Positions 25,130 to 37,171 of a DNA stretch of 64,000 bases are shown in pieces. The notes under the pieces are model-generated. The model did not search any database, was not told the DNA's origin, and saw nothing but the letters and a program-made list of their open reading frames with translations. The translations under genes were made by a program, and so were the position numbers. How positions within the stretch are numbered: position 1 is the first letter of the stretch; each line of letters begins with the position of its first letter. This DNA comes from Ambrosia x helenae (lineage: Eukaryota; Streptophyta; Magnoliopsida; Asterales; Asteraceae), in contig JAUTDX010000426.1 in assembly GCA_030844895.1 (NCBI GenBank), positions 81,569-145,568 of the forward strand, written 5' to 3'.

Positions 25130-27623
25130 ACGGCACATATACATACACATGTATGTGTGATTTTTGGTTCCCAAAGATTATATCCTTACACATTAATGAA
25201 CCATCATCTCAATCACTAGATTCCACCTTAATTAGCTAAACACTTTACTACTTATTCATCCCATGATAGTTGACTTACCAAAAATAAACATCCTACACAT
25301 ACATATGTATATACATGACACACACATGCATATGTGTGTAGTATTTGTGTCTTTCACTCATGCATTAGTCATTCCATTACATACCTAGATCTTTCATAAA
25401 AATGGTAATTGATCTTGTCACCACATCAACCTAGAACCATTGACTTACCACATTTGACATCCAACACATCTCATGCAAGATCCTACCAAATCAATCCTAA
25501 GACTTCTCTAATCTAGCAAACACCATGATTATCTCACATCAAATCCAAGAGAGTTAACTTATCTTAACCTCCACACTAATCCCCAATTTTTGGCCCCCAT
25601 TAACCAAGAAAGCATGCATCCATCAATTCCATAATCCTCCCATAATCTAGCCAAAATCACCTTTTTAAGATCCTAAACCAAATAAGGAAATATGCTCTCT
25701 TACACCATAACAAAGCCATTATGAATTGCCATACATACTTAGTATAAATAAGGCCAAGGATTAGGAAATCAAGTGCACCAAAAACAACTAACACACACCT
25801 CTCTATCTCTCCCTCACTCCTCTCGGCACCACCACCACTCGGCACCACCTCTATCGTCGAACACCACCACCACTCGGCACCCTTACCACTACTCCACCAC
25901 CCCTCGGTTTTATACACACACTCAAAGACCACCACTTTCAAGGGATTCTTAGGGGTACAAGGAGCATAACCAAGGTGTACAAGGCCCCTAACTCCCTCAT
26001 TTATTAGCCACTAGGAGGTATAATCTTGCTTTGTTAAAACTTATGTTTTATTAACTACATTTTCATTCATACACCAAGTTATTCACTAGTGTGTTTATTC
26101 TTGTAGCTAAACCAAGTAAATAAGTAAACTCATGACTTAAAACATGCTATGTTAGTTGGGAAATACATGTATTCACATACACATGGGCCGAAATATATGT
26201 ATATATATAGTCAGTATGGGCCAAAAGTTTTATAAGAAAATGTGAATGTTTTCCCAAGCTCATTAACATAAGACATAATGTAGATCATTATAAATCATGT
26301 GTGACATGTTAAATCCATAACAAGGCTTACAAGGTACATATGTTTTCAAGAAAAGTTATGTTTTAACATGGGATATTGCTATTTTCACAAAAGTTGCTAA
26401 CCTTATGAAATAATAAGTTAAACATACTTAGATATTATGGGTCTATACACATGTCAAGTTAAAGGTTGTAAGACCTACAACTCATGAACACCTACACAAA
26501 AGTATATGTTTTTACAAGTAAAAGTGGTGTTTTCACAAAAGGTAATGCTATCTTTTTCGCCTAAGTCACTAGTTACATAAAGATAGTAGATCTTGTCACA
26601 CAAGGCATAAAGTTCATATCTTGGGTAAAGTTACACCTAGAGACCCTAACATTAAACATTTTAAAGGCAAACATTGTAACTTTTGGGAAACAAAGTGTTG
26701 AATATACAAATCCCTACATCATAGACACATCTAGCTTAAAGAGTTAAGTTACAAGGACGAACATGACAAGAGAACAACCTGTAAACAGTACAAGTAGCCC
26801 AGACCTAAAATGTCTCTTTTACATAGGACTCGTAGGTCGATATCTCTAGCTCCAGGCTCAGTAGTTCATTTCCATACACACCCACATGGTGAGTTTTTCA
26901 CGACCCTTTTTCACTATTTTACATTTTCTCGGGGGAAAAACATGCGTACAGTTTTCAGTTACATACATGACTATTATGTGAACATGAGACAGTAAGGTTC
27001 AGGATCCATTAAGCCCTCGTGTCATACATCACACCATAACCACTAGCTATGGACTTAGCCATGAAACACCGGAATAGATCTATTGGGTTGACACCCCCAC
27101 TCTTGGTCAGTCGCTTTTACCGGATGACAGATATCAAAAGAGTGCTAGTATTTCACATTTATTCATTGTCTTAAGTGTACAATGGGCGAGGCACAACATT
27201 TCAAGGTTTGGTTATGGGCTCATGTCAGATCACATATTAATTATTGTCCTAGCTAGGCAGTCATTTAGTCGGTTTTGAATTACATGTCCATTTACATAAA
27301 ATCCGTGAACTCACCAACTTTGTGTTGACCTATATTTTTACATGCATGTTTTTCAGCTAACTATCATGGAGCAAGTAACTTGGGGGGGGGGGTCGCGTGT
27401 AAGCATCATGGGATACCATCTTTTGGACCGTTGTTGTATTGGTTTTAGACATTAACAATTTCATACAATGGTTTTATTTAAGACAATTTAACTTTATGTT
27501 TTGTGAAACTATGTTGTCTTAATGGAAGTCCCTCTTTTTAAACTAATCGAAGCTTGCGTGACCTTTGTGCTTGGAAATCATTCGAAGTCGCACCTCGCGT
27601 TTCCACCTTGGCGGGGTATGACA
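25130..27623 (+). mobile_element. Gypsy LTR D (3' end clear, 5' end unclear)
   Basis: The right end reads CGCGTTTCCACCTTGGCGG then GGTATGACA, the usual form of plant gypsy LTR ends. A TATAAATA box at about 25742-25749 is followed by CT-rich and CACC-rich sequence, consistent with a U3 promoter and transcript start on the plus strand. A G-run lies at 27381-27391. The 5' end is not identifiable: solo LTR B sits immediately upstream and may have split this element, its start then lying before 22728. Small open frames (26810-26995, 25657-25941) have no motif. Confidence 0.6.
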
Positions 27624-27840
27624 CACTTGATCCTTGTGGCCATGGGTTCGACTCCTGATCCCTTCAGGTTTTACCGGTTCGCTGCCGTTGTGCCTTCGGG
27701 CGGGTATGCGGCACGGGTTTTCCCTGGAATAGGAGACGGGTGGGCGCGGGGCTCCGTCCGTGCGGTTTGGACCGCCTGATGGAGCTACCTTTCGCCAATG
27801 GGTGCTGCGTACGGAGTCCCCGTGCGTTCTTAATTGGCAG
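27624..27840 (+). mobile_element. GC-rich SINE-like segment
   Basis: About 217 bp of strikingly GC-rich sequence abut the end of LTR D. It contains GGGTTCGACTCCTGATCCC, which fits the Pol III B-box pattern GGTTCGANTCC, and a CGGGTTTTCCCTGGAATAGG block typical of tRNA-derived plant SINEs. A convincing A box and tail were not found. The 85-codon open frame at 27522-27779 crosses the LTR boundary and is not a gene. Confidence 0.4.
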
Positions 27841-28577
27841 TTAAAAAAATAGTCCTAACCACCCTAAACCGTTTGATTTTTCATTCCCAAAATTTTAGAT
27901 ATCTGTTTAACCCTAATTTTTACACCTATCGGTGTGAGTAAAATGCAAGTTAACAGGATTTTGAAGACTATATATTAATCTAAAGTAATGCACGAAGCAA
28001 ACTATATTATAGAAAGAAAACAGTTTTTATAGTTAATATAATATTATAATCCACTAGGTGTATTATTTGTTCTTCTAGAAACTGGAATTAAATAATGTTA
28101 TCTCTTTCGTCACAGATTCGTCCCATTTAACAAATTATATACTTAAAGTTTATCTTGAAAATAATATATTATTCGATTATTCATTCAAAGCAATTGGATG
28201 TGTAATTTTGTCACACTTAAAGTTTGTAGGAATGTTAAAATACCTTGTGTCATAGTAGCTATTTTGTTATATAATATACCTTGATTTTTCATTAGATGTG
28301 AGTTAATATGACTCGAGCATATTTCTGTTATATATTTTCTTGCCAAGTCCTAGCTGAAGTTACATCACTTGTATTAAATTGTATTCACTTCAGTAACTCA
28401 CTCGTTGGATTGTATATATCAGCTCAATTCTTTGTATATTAGCATTGCTCTATTTGAGACTTGTATGATTTGATATTGTTGTTAACTTGTTTTTGTTTGT
28501 TACTTTAATAAATCAAAAAAAAGAAAAACAAGCCTGGATTGATACTGAGTTCACTCAAACACCTCCCTAAAGTTGAC
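27841..28577. other. Intergenic, nothing recognised
   Basis: AT-rich sequence with no open frame, repeat partner or terminus recognised. Confidence 0.5.
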
Positions 28578-28848
28578 TTGACTCGACTTCAATGACATGT
28601 TAATTAGCCATAGTTGTAATGACATCTTTACTTGATTCCGCTTATACTAAACTAAGATAAAAATCAGACAAAACCATATTTTCATGAACAGACGGAAGTA
28701 ATAGCATAGATGGTTGACTCGACTTCAATGACATGTTAATTAGCCATAGTTGTAATGACATCTTTACTTGATTCCGCTTATAATAAACTAAGATAAAAAT
28801 CAGACAAAACCATATTTTCATGAACAGACGGAAGTAATAGCATAGATG
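28578..28848. repeat. 135-bp perfect-looking tandem duplication
   Basis: Two copies (28578-28712 and 28713-28848) start TTGACTCGACTTCAATGAC and are almost identical, with a visible T/A difference in the middle. High identity implies a recent duplication. The 71-codon minus-strand frame spanning it simply reads the repeat twice. Confidence 0.9.
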
Positions 28849-29660
28849 GTGTATCATAAATTATTTTATAAGGTAAAAATATAAAATAAAGATAACACCA
28901 CTTCAAAAAAGAAAATGTGTATATTGCAAATAGAATCAGAATAAACTAGTTGCTTCTAACCGAAAAATAGGTCTTATACTTATATAAAACGCAAAATACT
29001 TGCCTAAATAAGAGAATATTATTAAAAAAAACGTATAACCAATGTTTAAAAACCAGATGATCGCAATAGAATCGATCTAAAATCGGAAAATTATTGTTAT
29101 AATTAATCTAAAAATAATACCATTGCCATAAAAATATTGTTCCTAGTGTAACATAAAGATATGATGTTATTTATATCGCAGCTTATATAAATTAGGGAGG
29201 CCAGTGTCAACCTTAGGTACCCTCGCAGGTAGCACCTACATGCTTGGCAACACCGGCCTAGGTGTCGTGGGTAGGGTGGCTTAGGTATGGTGATCGGGTG
29301 GTACAAGTCGATGAGAGATAGAGAGAGAAGCGTGTGTGTGTGTGTGTGTTTGCAGAGGAGAGAAAGAGAGACAAGTGTGTGTGTGTGTGTGTGTGTTTTG
29401 CAGACGGGTAGCACATTAGGTTTCACAGTGTCAGTGGTCAGGTGGTATACGTGATTGACATGGCGGTGTATCCGTGAAGTCTTCCACGGATTGCAATCCG
29501 ACCACCCTTATCAAGCTTACCCAGTAGGGGTGTCTTACACCCATTTAAGAATTAAGAATTAAGAATTCATCCCACGAGTAAAAAGGTTTTAACTAGAATC
29601 AATAAGATTCCACATAATATGCTTTGTGCATTATTTTTTGCTATCTATGTCATTGGATTT
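28849..29660. repeat. Intergenic with (GT)n microsatellites
   Basis: GT/TG runs at about 29332-29350 and 29374-29397 are separated by GAGAGAAAGAGAG. The minus-strand 107-codon frame here mostly reads the CA repeats and is not a gene. No other feature is recognised. Confidence 0.6.
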
Positions 29661-29689
29661 TAAAAGGTACGCCCCACTTACGGTGTACG

Positions 29690-30063
29690 CATATAATATA
29701 TATATATATGTGTGGCCCTCGGGGGGCAAAAGTGAAGTTGCACTAGTTTTAACGTTATTTTACTAATTTCGTGAAAATAACGTTAAAAACGACGGACGGT
29801 TAATCATGCATCATGTGGTGGCGTTGATAGCCAAAAGACAAAGGGGTACATGCACCGATCGGGTTTGTCCCGATTGCTAAGTGTTTTGTGCCTTATGTCC
29901 AAGGTTAGATACCAAACCACATCGAGCCGGGGGTCTCACTGGAAGCAGCCTCTCTATTCTTAGGGGTAGAGGTAAGGCTGTCTACATCTTACCCTCCTCA
30001 GACCCTACCTTAGCTTTGCTATAGGTGGGATTAACTGAGTATGATGATGATGATGATGATGAT
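29690..30063 (+). mobile_element. RTE-type LINE/SINE 3' tail copy
   Basis: The sequence contains, in order, GGAAGCAGCCTCTCTATTC, GGGGTAGAGGTAAGGCTGTC, TACATCTTACCCTCCTCAGA and CCCTACCTTAGCTTTGCTAT, then ends in (GAT)n. This is the familiar 3' end of plant RTE-clade LINEs and of SINEs that borrow it. No reverse transcriptase is present, so it is a 5'-truncated LINE or a SINE. A minus-strand copy sits at 49440-50360. Confidence 0.8.
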
Positions 30064-30219
30064 TTTAAACTTGGTTCTTCTCATTTTGTAAAACAAAATA
30101 TTATATTTATATATTCTAACGTAATTTTCGTTTTGTTTATTTTTTTTATTGCAAGCTTAGGCGCTGATAAGACCATACGTAATGATAAGTAATTGTGAGT
30201 GAAAGTTTAGCCATAGACC
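30064..30219. other. Short intergenic spacer
   Basis: AT-rich spacer between the RTE-type tail and the CACTA-like region; nothing recognised. Confidence 0.4.
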
Positions 30220-30609
30220 TAATACCACCCATCGTCACAAATGTCGCCGCTATTGACCGCATAAATCGCAGCTAAAAAGTCGTTGCTAATAGCGAAATTG
30301 TCGACGTTATTGGTTTTAAATATTAGCGGCGACCTGTCAGAATTCGCCCAAAATCGCCACTCAATGGAGGCATAGATGAGAGAAGGGTGAGATGGAGGGA
30401 AGGTGGAGCTACTCTACATAATTCCCACATCCAAGCTAAAGGCACACCGTTATTGCTTTTTAGTATGATAAAACACTGTCTGCTAGATCATGATGTTAAT
30501 CAACAGCCAGATCATGTTCACTTGAACTCGATCGCGGTAAGACCTTTAGCAACGACCTTGGATGTCGCCGCTAATACCAACGCCGCCATTGCTTGTATTT
30601 CTTATAGTG
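30220..30609 (-). mobile_element. CACTA (En/Spm) terminal region
   Basis: At 30583-30609, read on the minus strand, the sequence starts CACTATAAGAAATACAAGC, a CACTA terminal inverted repeat. Inward there are many GCGGCGACA / GCCGCTAAT-type subterminal words (about 30240-30345 and 30540-30590), typical of transposase-binding repeats. No second CACTA terminus or transposase is seen. The open frame at 30387-30620 has no transposase motif. It is a truncated or heavily deleted non-autonomous copy. Confidence 0.65.
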
Positions 30610-30727
30610 CGAGATCTTGATCGTAACTGTGAGTAAAACTACACAGTTCAATACGAAATGGGTGAGCCAATGACATCCTTACACCTATCAAGTTATTTAA
30701 AAAAAATTAATTATAATATTTAATTTA

Positions 30728-33700
30728 GAGTAAACTGTCATTTTGGCCCCTCTAGTTTGCCCCAAAATGCTTGTTTAGACAGAAAAAGTTATTTTTATCA
30801 CTGTTAACCCGGAAGTTTAATTTTGGTGCCATTTTAGACAGTTTTTTTAACTCAGTTAGAAAAGTCAGTTAACTACAGGGGCAATTAGGTCATTTTATGT
30901 CTAAAACGTTAAAAAACACAAATTTAACCTTTCTTCTTTCCCAGGTAACGATTGATACTCTCCAAACATCACATTTCTTCAAAAAACCATAACTCCCAAT
31001 CGATAGAAACCCCAAATCGACAATGGTTTTCTGTAATTGTGGAGCTCCAACGACAATACTGTAAGACCCCAACCCGTAATTACAGTGATTAAAGCTTAAA
31101 CTTATGTGTGTTGGCCTTAATAAAAAATCACGACTGATTAAAACTTTAATCTTTATAAATGATAATCCATTTAATGACTTTGATTTAATGGAAACCTTCA
31201 ACTTTGCATTTTTAGATATTACAAACCTATACTACGGTTTGTGTTTTCAAACGGAATCTGTTGCAAAAGCGTACAAGTGCTCGGGTGTGTTCGGTTCTTT
31301 TCTTGACTTGATCCATGCTCCAGGACTTCCATATAGTGTATACCTAGTGTCAACATCGAATGAAGACACATTAAATGATTAAACGAGGTTTAAAACTGAA
31401 ATTAAAGCATTTAAGGCATATATGAGGAAGTTCGCATTTTACCCGACCGGGTAAGCCTTTGACCCGCTTGGGCTGACATGCGACCCGCCCGGGTCAGTAT
31501 GTGACCCGCCCGGGCTGACCTGAGATTATCATCTCTGAATTTTGACCCGCCCAGGTCAGAATGTGACCCGCCCGGGCTAACCTGCTGATTATCATCTCTG
31601 AATTTTGACCCGCCCGGGCTGACCTCCTGATTATAATCTCCGAATTTTGACCCGTCCGGGTCAGAATGTGACCCGCCCGGGCTGACGTGCTGCAACTTTA
31701 TTAAGGCATGAATACTTATGCCTTCACAAGCCCAACCCTTCACTATAGGCGTTTTTGGACATCCGGAACATACCCAATATTATTTTAGACCTGCATAGAT
31801 AAGTTCTATCAAGATGTATATTTCACTTTTCGGTTTTTGACCCATTAGAATCCTCTTAGTTCGGTTTTAACCGTTTGACCCGTTAAGGTCTTAGGTTTTA
31901 CAAAAACTTATTTAACCATTCAAAAAGCATAACAATCATATTCTCAACCCGTTGGACACTTGTTATACTAAAACATCGTCCGGTTTGTTGAAATATGACC
32001 CGGTTTATAGATTTAACATTTAGTAAATCTTTAAAATTCCCAAACTACCCTTAGAGGTCTATATTCTATTTTAGTCACCCGTGGGCGACCCCACTTGGTT
32101 ACCACTCATTATTTTGACTCGTTCACATGTTTGAAAACCTCTAAGCCTTTGCGGACTTAGCACTTTACCAATTTCATGAATTCCGTATTTTAAATCACAT
32201 CTAAGCGCATTAGACACATTTATAGAAAACGACTCACCGATTTGGCACCCACGTTTCATGTGGGTGGTTTTCATCCACATTTACTCACCCATGGTCCTAC
32301 TTACACTACGGACTTACCCGGTAGTATTGACCCATTCCTATATCATTCGGATCATCTACATAATCCATTTGGCACCATGTGCCCCTTTTCGTTCGAATTC
32401 ATCAACCTGTGAAAGTCCTCAATTTACACATATTAATATCCGGCAATCCAAAAGGTGGGCCCGTCAACATTTATAATATATCCAATGCTCAATATTAACT
32501 TATGAGGTCTAAAGAATCTAAGATCATGATTCATTTGACCCATTTATTTAAATACTCAAATGTTTAAATTTCAAATATTTTGCTCAAGTGATATAACCTC
32601 ACTTAATTCATTTATGAAAAATACTCCAATTATCTACTTAAGCGTCTCCACCTGAACTTAACAATCCTCTTCCCTTTAGGCGATTCTAACCCAATACAAG
32701 CTAGAATCTCATATCCCATAATCCCTCTTTATGAATAAGCATCTATTCTCCATTAACAATATCAATACCATGACTTTCAAACATTTACAAAATCTTTTAG
32801 TCACTTACATTGGCCTCACTTATGCATTCCATGATCCATTTGCTTTGTTGGGTTCATCCCATCCAAGCTCCACCTAGCTTGACAAGACCAAACCTTCACA
32901 ATACTCTCAAGATCGGTCATGTTAGCCATTTCATCAAACGACAACCATACCTCATGAGTTTATATATGCCAATTCATCCATAATTTCCATTTGGGTTAGT
33001 TGACTTTTAAGAGTCAAACTACCCTTTACATATCTATATCCACTAACATAGGCATTAGTCCTAACCATGAACTAGCCCTTTAGTTACTTATCAATTTATT
33101 AGATTTAGTGCACATTCCATCTTCCAAATCATCATTTAGGCAATTCCACTTTATCAATTACTTACATTCCTCACATAACATTTAAGTTAGTAAGGCTTTT
33201 TCGCATAGTTTCACATATTCATATCAACTTAGCATTTCATCAAACACTTAGTGTGCATACTACATTTTTCATAATTATCACACTCACTAAACATTTAGCA
33301 AGTATCCAATTTATGAACTCATCATCAAAACATCATTCTAGCCATTAGGTCTAGCTATTTCAATATATCAAAACATCATTCTAGCCATTAGGTCTAGCTA
33401 TTTCAATATCAACTTGAAATTTTACTAACACATAAGATTAATGCAATACATATAGAATACAATTCCTATACAATCCATGCTTAAAACATATATTTCCTTA
33501 AATTTTAGTAACATCAAAGCTACTAATCCAAAGCAAAATCATCATCTTTAAATACAAGCAAACTTCTAGCAATTTAACTCATTCCTAAACCATTAAGAAT
33601 GATTAATATCACTAATAATCAACAAGATCACGGATTTAACATGTTTTACTCAAAACCCACAAGTGGGTTTCGAAATTTATACCAATCGAGGGTTAGGGTT

Positions 33701-34398
33701 CTTACCAAGGCTCCAAAACTTGTAGAAAACTCTCAATTTGCAACCCATCAAGTCTACCCTCAAAACCCCCTTGCATCAATTTGTGATATTAGGGCTTGGT
33801 TTAGTCTTGGGAAGACATCCCCTTGGGTGAATTCATTTTTTTTTTCATGGGGTGTTTCCTTGAACTTGTTATTATCCCACTATTTACAGAAATGGCCCTT
33901 CAAATATCCCTCAATGTCCCTTTTATTTAGAAACTTAACTAACTAAGCTAGTTTCTATTATTATTTGCTCATTTATAAATAATAACATCAACTAGGTTAT
34001 TTCCATGTCAGACATAACCCACATGCTTATTATCTAAGTCCCATTTTATTGTTTTGTTAATCACGCATAATGACGTAATTAAGCGAAACGGGTTTTTTGG
34101 GTGCTACAAATACGTGTGTCTTAGACCTCTACAAACCCTGGTAGACGTTTTTTCTGACCCAAGGGTAGTTCGGCCCAACAAACGAAACCACAGCTCCTTC
34201 CCTTCTTGTTGCAGCAGAAAAACGCTCCTTCCCTTCTTGTTGCCCCTAAAGTTAACTAACTTTTCTAACTGAGTTAAAAAAAACTGTCTAAAATGACACC
34301 AAAATGAAAGTTTCGGGTTAACAGTGATAAAAATAACTTTTTCTTTCTAAACAAACATTTTAAGGCAAACCTCAGGGGCCAAAAATGACAGTTTACTC
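30728..34398. mobile_element. Mutator-type element split by solo LTR C
   Basis: Inverted repeats of about 170 bp start GAGTAAACTGTCATTTTGGC on the left and end CCAAAAATGACAGTTTACTC on the right. The flanking 9-bp duplications match at 8 of 9 bases (TTTAATTTA at 30719-30727; TTTTATTTA at 34399-34407). Without the nested LTR and its duplication the element is about 617 bp. Its unique core between the arms has no transposase. The right arm also carries a short direct repeat of CTCCTTCCCTTCTTGTTGC (about 34194-34243). Confidence 0.88.
31060..34108 (-). mobile_element. Solo LTR C (Ty3/gypsy type), nested
   Basis: Bounded by TGTAAGACCCC and GGGTGCTACA with a perfect 5-bp duplication AATAC (31055-31059 and 34109-34113). 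On the minus strand it starts TGTAGCACCC and ends GGGGTCTTACA, matching the start and end style of LTR B, so its orientation is minus. At 31441-31690 a tandem repeat is built on TTTGACCCGCCCGGGCTGAC words. It has no coding region; open frames at 31411-31743 and 33599-33946 are chance. Length is 3049 bp, longer than A and B. Confidence 0.92.
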
Positions 34399-35270
34399 TT
34401 TTATTTAAGATTTAATTGATTTTTCTTGTTTTCTTAGCTTCTAGAAAAAAGAGAAAAAAAAAAATAGTATAGTCTTGCGTATTTTGCTTTTTCCTAAACA
34501 TTCTCGATATAAATTTTTACAACAACAACAAAGTTGTTTTTAAGAAAATTGGTCTCGTAGTAATTTTGACATAAAATTGATCTTGTAGTAATTTTGACAT
34601 GTATTTTGATTGACATTCCGAATGATAAGTAATTGTCTAAAAATAAATAAAAAACACATTAAAAATCTCTTATATTTTACCTTTCACTAACCACAACATA
34701 TGTTAAGTAACATGGACACGTGATATTCACATAACGCATTTTCACTATTACTACAACATGAATATTAAAAATTCATAGATTGGATCGTAAACATATCTTT
34801 GCTGTAACCGAGTTTTGGATTTTTTTTCGGTTATCGATTTTCATATGCTCACCCCTACCACTTATAGCTAACATCAGTCACCTTATTGGACCGACCCGGT
34901 AACGGCCAAAGCTGTGAAAGAAACAATGATAAAAAATATGGTAATCACTAATCAATTAATGTTTTAATTAATGGGTATCTTTAATTTTATTTTGTTATGT
35001 TTTGTAATAGGCTTAAAAACATAAATAAAAAAGGTCGAGCGGAGAACGAAGGGCATACCCTACCAGAATGAAGAAATGAAGAATGCAAAAAAAAAAAAAT
35101 GGTGATTTGATGTGAAATACATGCAATAGAGAATGAAGATTGCATGTTTGCATTGCACGCTATAACCAAAGCTTAAAAGTAACCCCGGGCGACGTCATGA
35201 TTGTTTGCCCCAATGGCTAAAGCAACTCTAGTTATGGTACACGGTATTTAGAAATTATACAACTTTATCT
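34399..35270. other. Intergenic with hAT-like end fragment
   Basis: AT-rich DNA. At about 34825-34857, TTCGGTTATCG and ATGCTCACCCCTA resemble the hAT-like end at 318-427, a second fragment of that family. An A-run is at 35084-35099. No gene is seen. Confidence 0.35.
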
Positions 35271-35276
35271 AATTGG

Positions 35277-35560
35277 GAATCATATACCCTGACACACATC
35301 ATATATTAATAGGAGGTTGTCACATACTTCAGAATGTGATATCACACCCCCAAAATATGATGTCATGAGATGTATGAAACCCATAGTACACTTCATACCT
35401 TTGTGATACACTTGATTGGTATTTAAGAATGATACACCCTCTATTTAGGATTCATACACACTGACCCACATCACACACCAATATGAGGCTGCCACATACC
35501 CAGAATGTAATGTCACACACCCAGAATGTGATTTCACGGGGTGTATGAAACCTAGAACAT
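35277..35560. repeat. Imperfect ~110-bp direct repeat
   Basis: Copies at about 35277-35385 and 35448-35560 share CATACACCCTGACACACATC-like, CACATAC..CAGAATGTGAT and GTGTATGAAACC words in the same order. Divergence is higher than in the other repeats here. No coding sequence is present. Confidence 0.6.
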
Positions 35561-36344
35561 TGATTGATTTTACACATCAAATTTCCTCTATTTTTGTAGG
35601 TTTTTATTGTGATTTCATCATGTTTGGATAACAAATAATCGATTAAATTTAAAAAAAAAAGCGTTTTGATAATCGAAAGATCATGAATAAGAAATATAAA
35701 CTCTCTTTAACATTTTGTATTTACACTAACAACTAGTTTGACAGTCAAAGGAGGGGTGTGATTAAGTTGGTGGGACGTATGCTAGAAATTTAGAATGATG
35801 AGAGTAGAAATAAACATGTTACTTTTCTACTATTATTGTATGTTTTTTACATTTCAAATTATGTGTGCTTTCTCATTTGCGACTATTATATCTTTATTTT
35901 AATTGGTATGATATTTTTTCCTAATATTATACAATGAGTTTGCATTAGTTCTTAAATGGATTTGTTCAAAATTACATATTTGTGATATCATTTCAAACTA
36001 CAACCATTACAAACTTATTTTTTTTCCAACAATAAACCACTTCAAACCTCTACATCACACCCATTTTTGCACTAAAATAACAAATAAAATAATAATGCAC
36101 GTGGTGGTGGCGGAACCCAATGTAGATTTCGGACTACTCCGGTATACCGGACCAACCCATTCAAAACCACCTCCTACAACAAAGTTGGACCAGTTTCACC
36201 TAATCCAAAATTCCGAACTCATTCCAAACCATCTTAATATAGATGTAGATGCTCTTAGTTCTAGCTATCGCTTATATAATAAACTAATAAATAATAAAAC
36301 TTTATATAACATTAGCAGTTTTTATTTTTTAAACTAAGAGTTTA
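35561..36344. other. Intergenic, nothing recognised
   Basis: AT-rich sequence with no supportable gene. It abuts the point where the gypsy pol sequence stops abruptly. Confidence 0.4.
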
Positions 36345-36525
36345 CTTGCACAACTCATTTGAGTTTGTGTTTCGCGATGTCGTAGGGAACACCAATCATG
36401 TCCGACGGCTGCCAAGCGAAGATGTCCATATTTGCAATAAGAAGTTGTTTCAGATGATTACGGATGGTGTCTGAGATATCGTGGCCAATGACCACCGTTT
36501 GCTCCGAAAATTTAGGGTTAAGAAC
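36345..36525 (-). pseudogene. Gypsy reverse transcriptase N-terminal fragment
   Basis: On the minus strand, in a frame following the protease remnant, the sequence reads through ISDTIRNHLKQLL then DIFAWQPSDMIGVP and IAKHKLK before a stop. The FAW..SDM.G.P motif is the conserved entry to the reverse transcriptase domain of Tat-like Ty3/gypsy polyproteins. All catalytic RT blocks, RNase H and integrase are absent because homology ends here. It is the truncated 3' limit of the gypsy remnant. Confidence 0.75.
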
Positions 36526-37066
36526 TCATTTTTCCGGCTCAGTACGGGTATCGGTCTTAATCATCTTTGGGGGTTTGGCATTGTCCGCTGCATGACAATC
36601 CTTGTTTCCCCGAATAAAAACAATGCCAGTGCAGGTTGGGAAGCCAACCATTTGATGTGGCGTTGAGACATTAGCATTGAAGTGTGTGAGGCCTTCTCGA
36701 CCGAGTAAGAGGTCATGATGGGACGTCGCTGGCAAGCCCATAAAGTCACATACCTCTGTGCGCTTATGCTTGTTATCCGTCATTGTGACGGGAAAGAGAT
36801 CATTTCGCGGGCATGATGGTTTCATGAATAAAGCCAGAGATTGGCTCGTTGACCGGTGCGGGCCTGACTTTGTCTTCGTCATTGAGTTGTTGAAAACACT
36901 GATCATACATGATGTCAGTGCTACTTCCGCCGTCTAGGAACATATATTGGGTACGATAATGTTCAAAGACTGCGGTGATGACGAGTGGGGCGGTAGATGA
37001 TGCGCCACCATGGACCCTTGGTAGGATAACGTCTGCTTCCTTCCAAAAATTGTCAGTTTGCTTCAC
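36526..37066 (-). pseudogene. Gypsy protease region, frameshifted
   Basis: The minus-strand frame at 37066-36800 contains LVITAVFEHYRTQYMFLDGG and GSSTDIMYDQCFQQL, the retroviral-type aspartic protease motif of plant Tat-like elements (here D-G-G-S-S). After a stop near 36800 the homology continues in another frame, with PVTMTDNKHKRTEVCDF and DLLLGREGL, the protease C-terminal half with its LLGR motif. The change of frame and stop show it is defective. Confidence 0.8.
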
Positions 37067-37171
37067 TCAGGATTGTTTTCCCTAGTGGTGATTCTTCTTC
37101 CTGACCTTGGTCATGTTACATTCGTGGCGCGGGGTGTGCGTAACCATGTGAGTTTGTAGGTCGCGGATTTT

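Noticed and set aside
27522..27779. 85-codon frame in GC-rich DNA
   Set aside because: It crosses the LTR D end into the SINE-like segment, so it cannot be a native gene.
29103..29426. 107-codon minus-strand frame
   Set aside because: It is dominated by (CA)n-encoded Thr-His repeats.
31104..31382. 92-codon frame with protein-like start
   Set aside because: It lies inside solo LTR C and has no homology I can recognise.
36095..36337. 80-codon plus-strand frame
   Set aside because: No motif, and composition like the surrounding AT-rich intergenic DNA.
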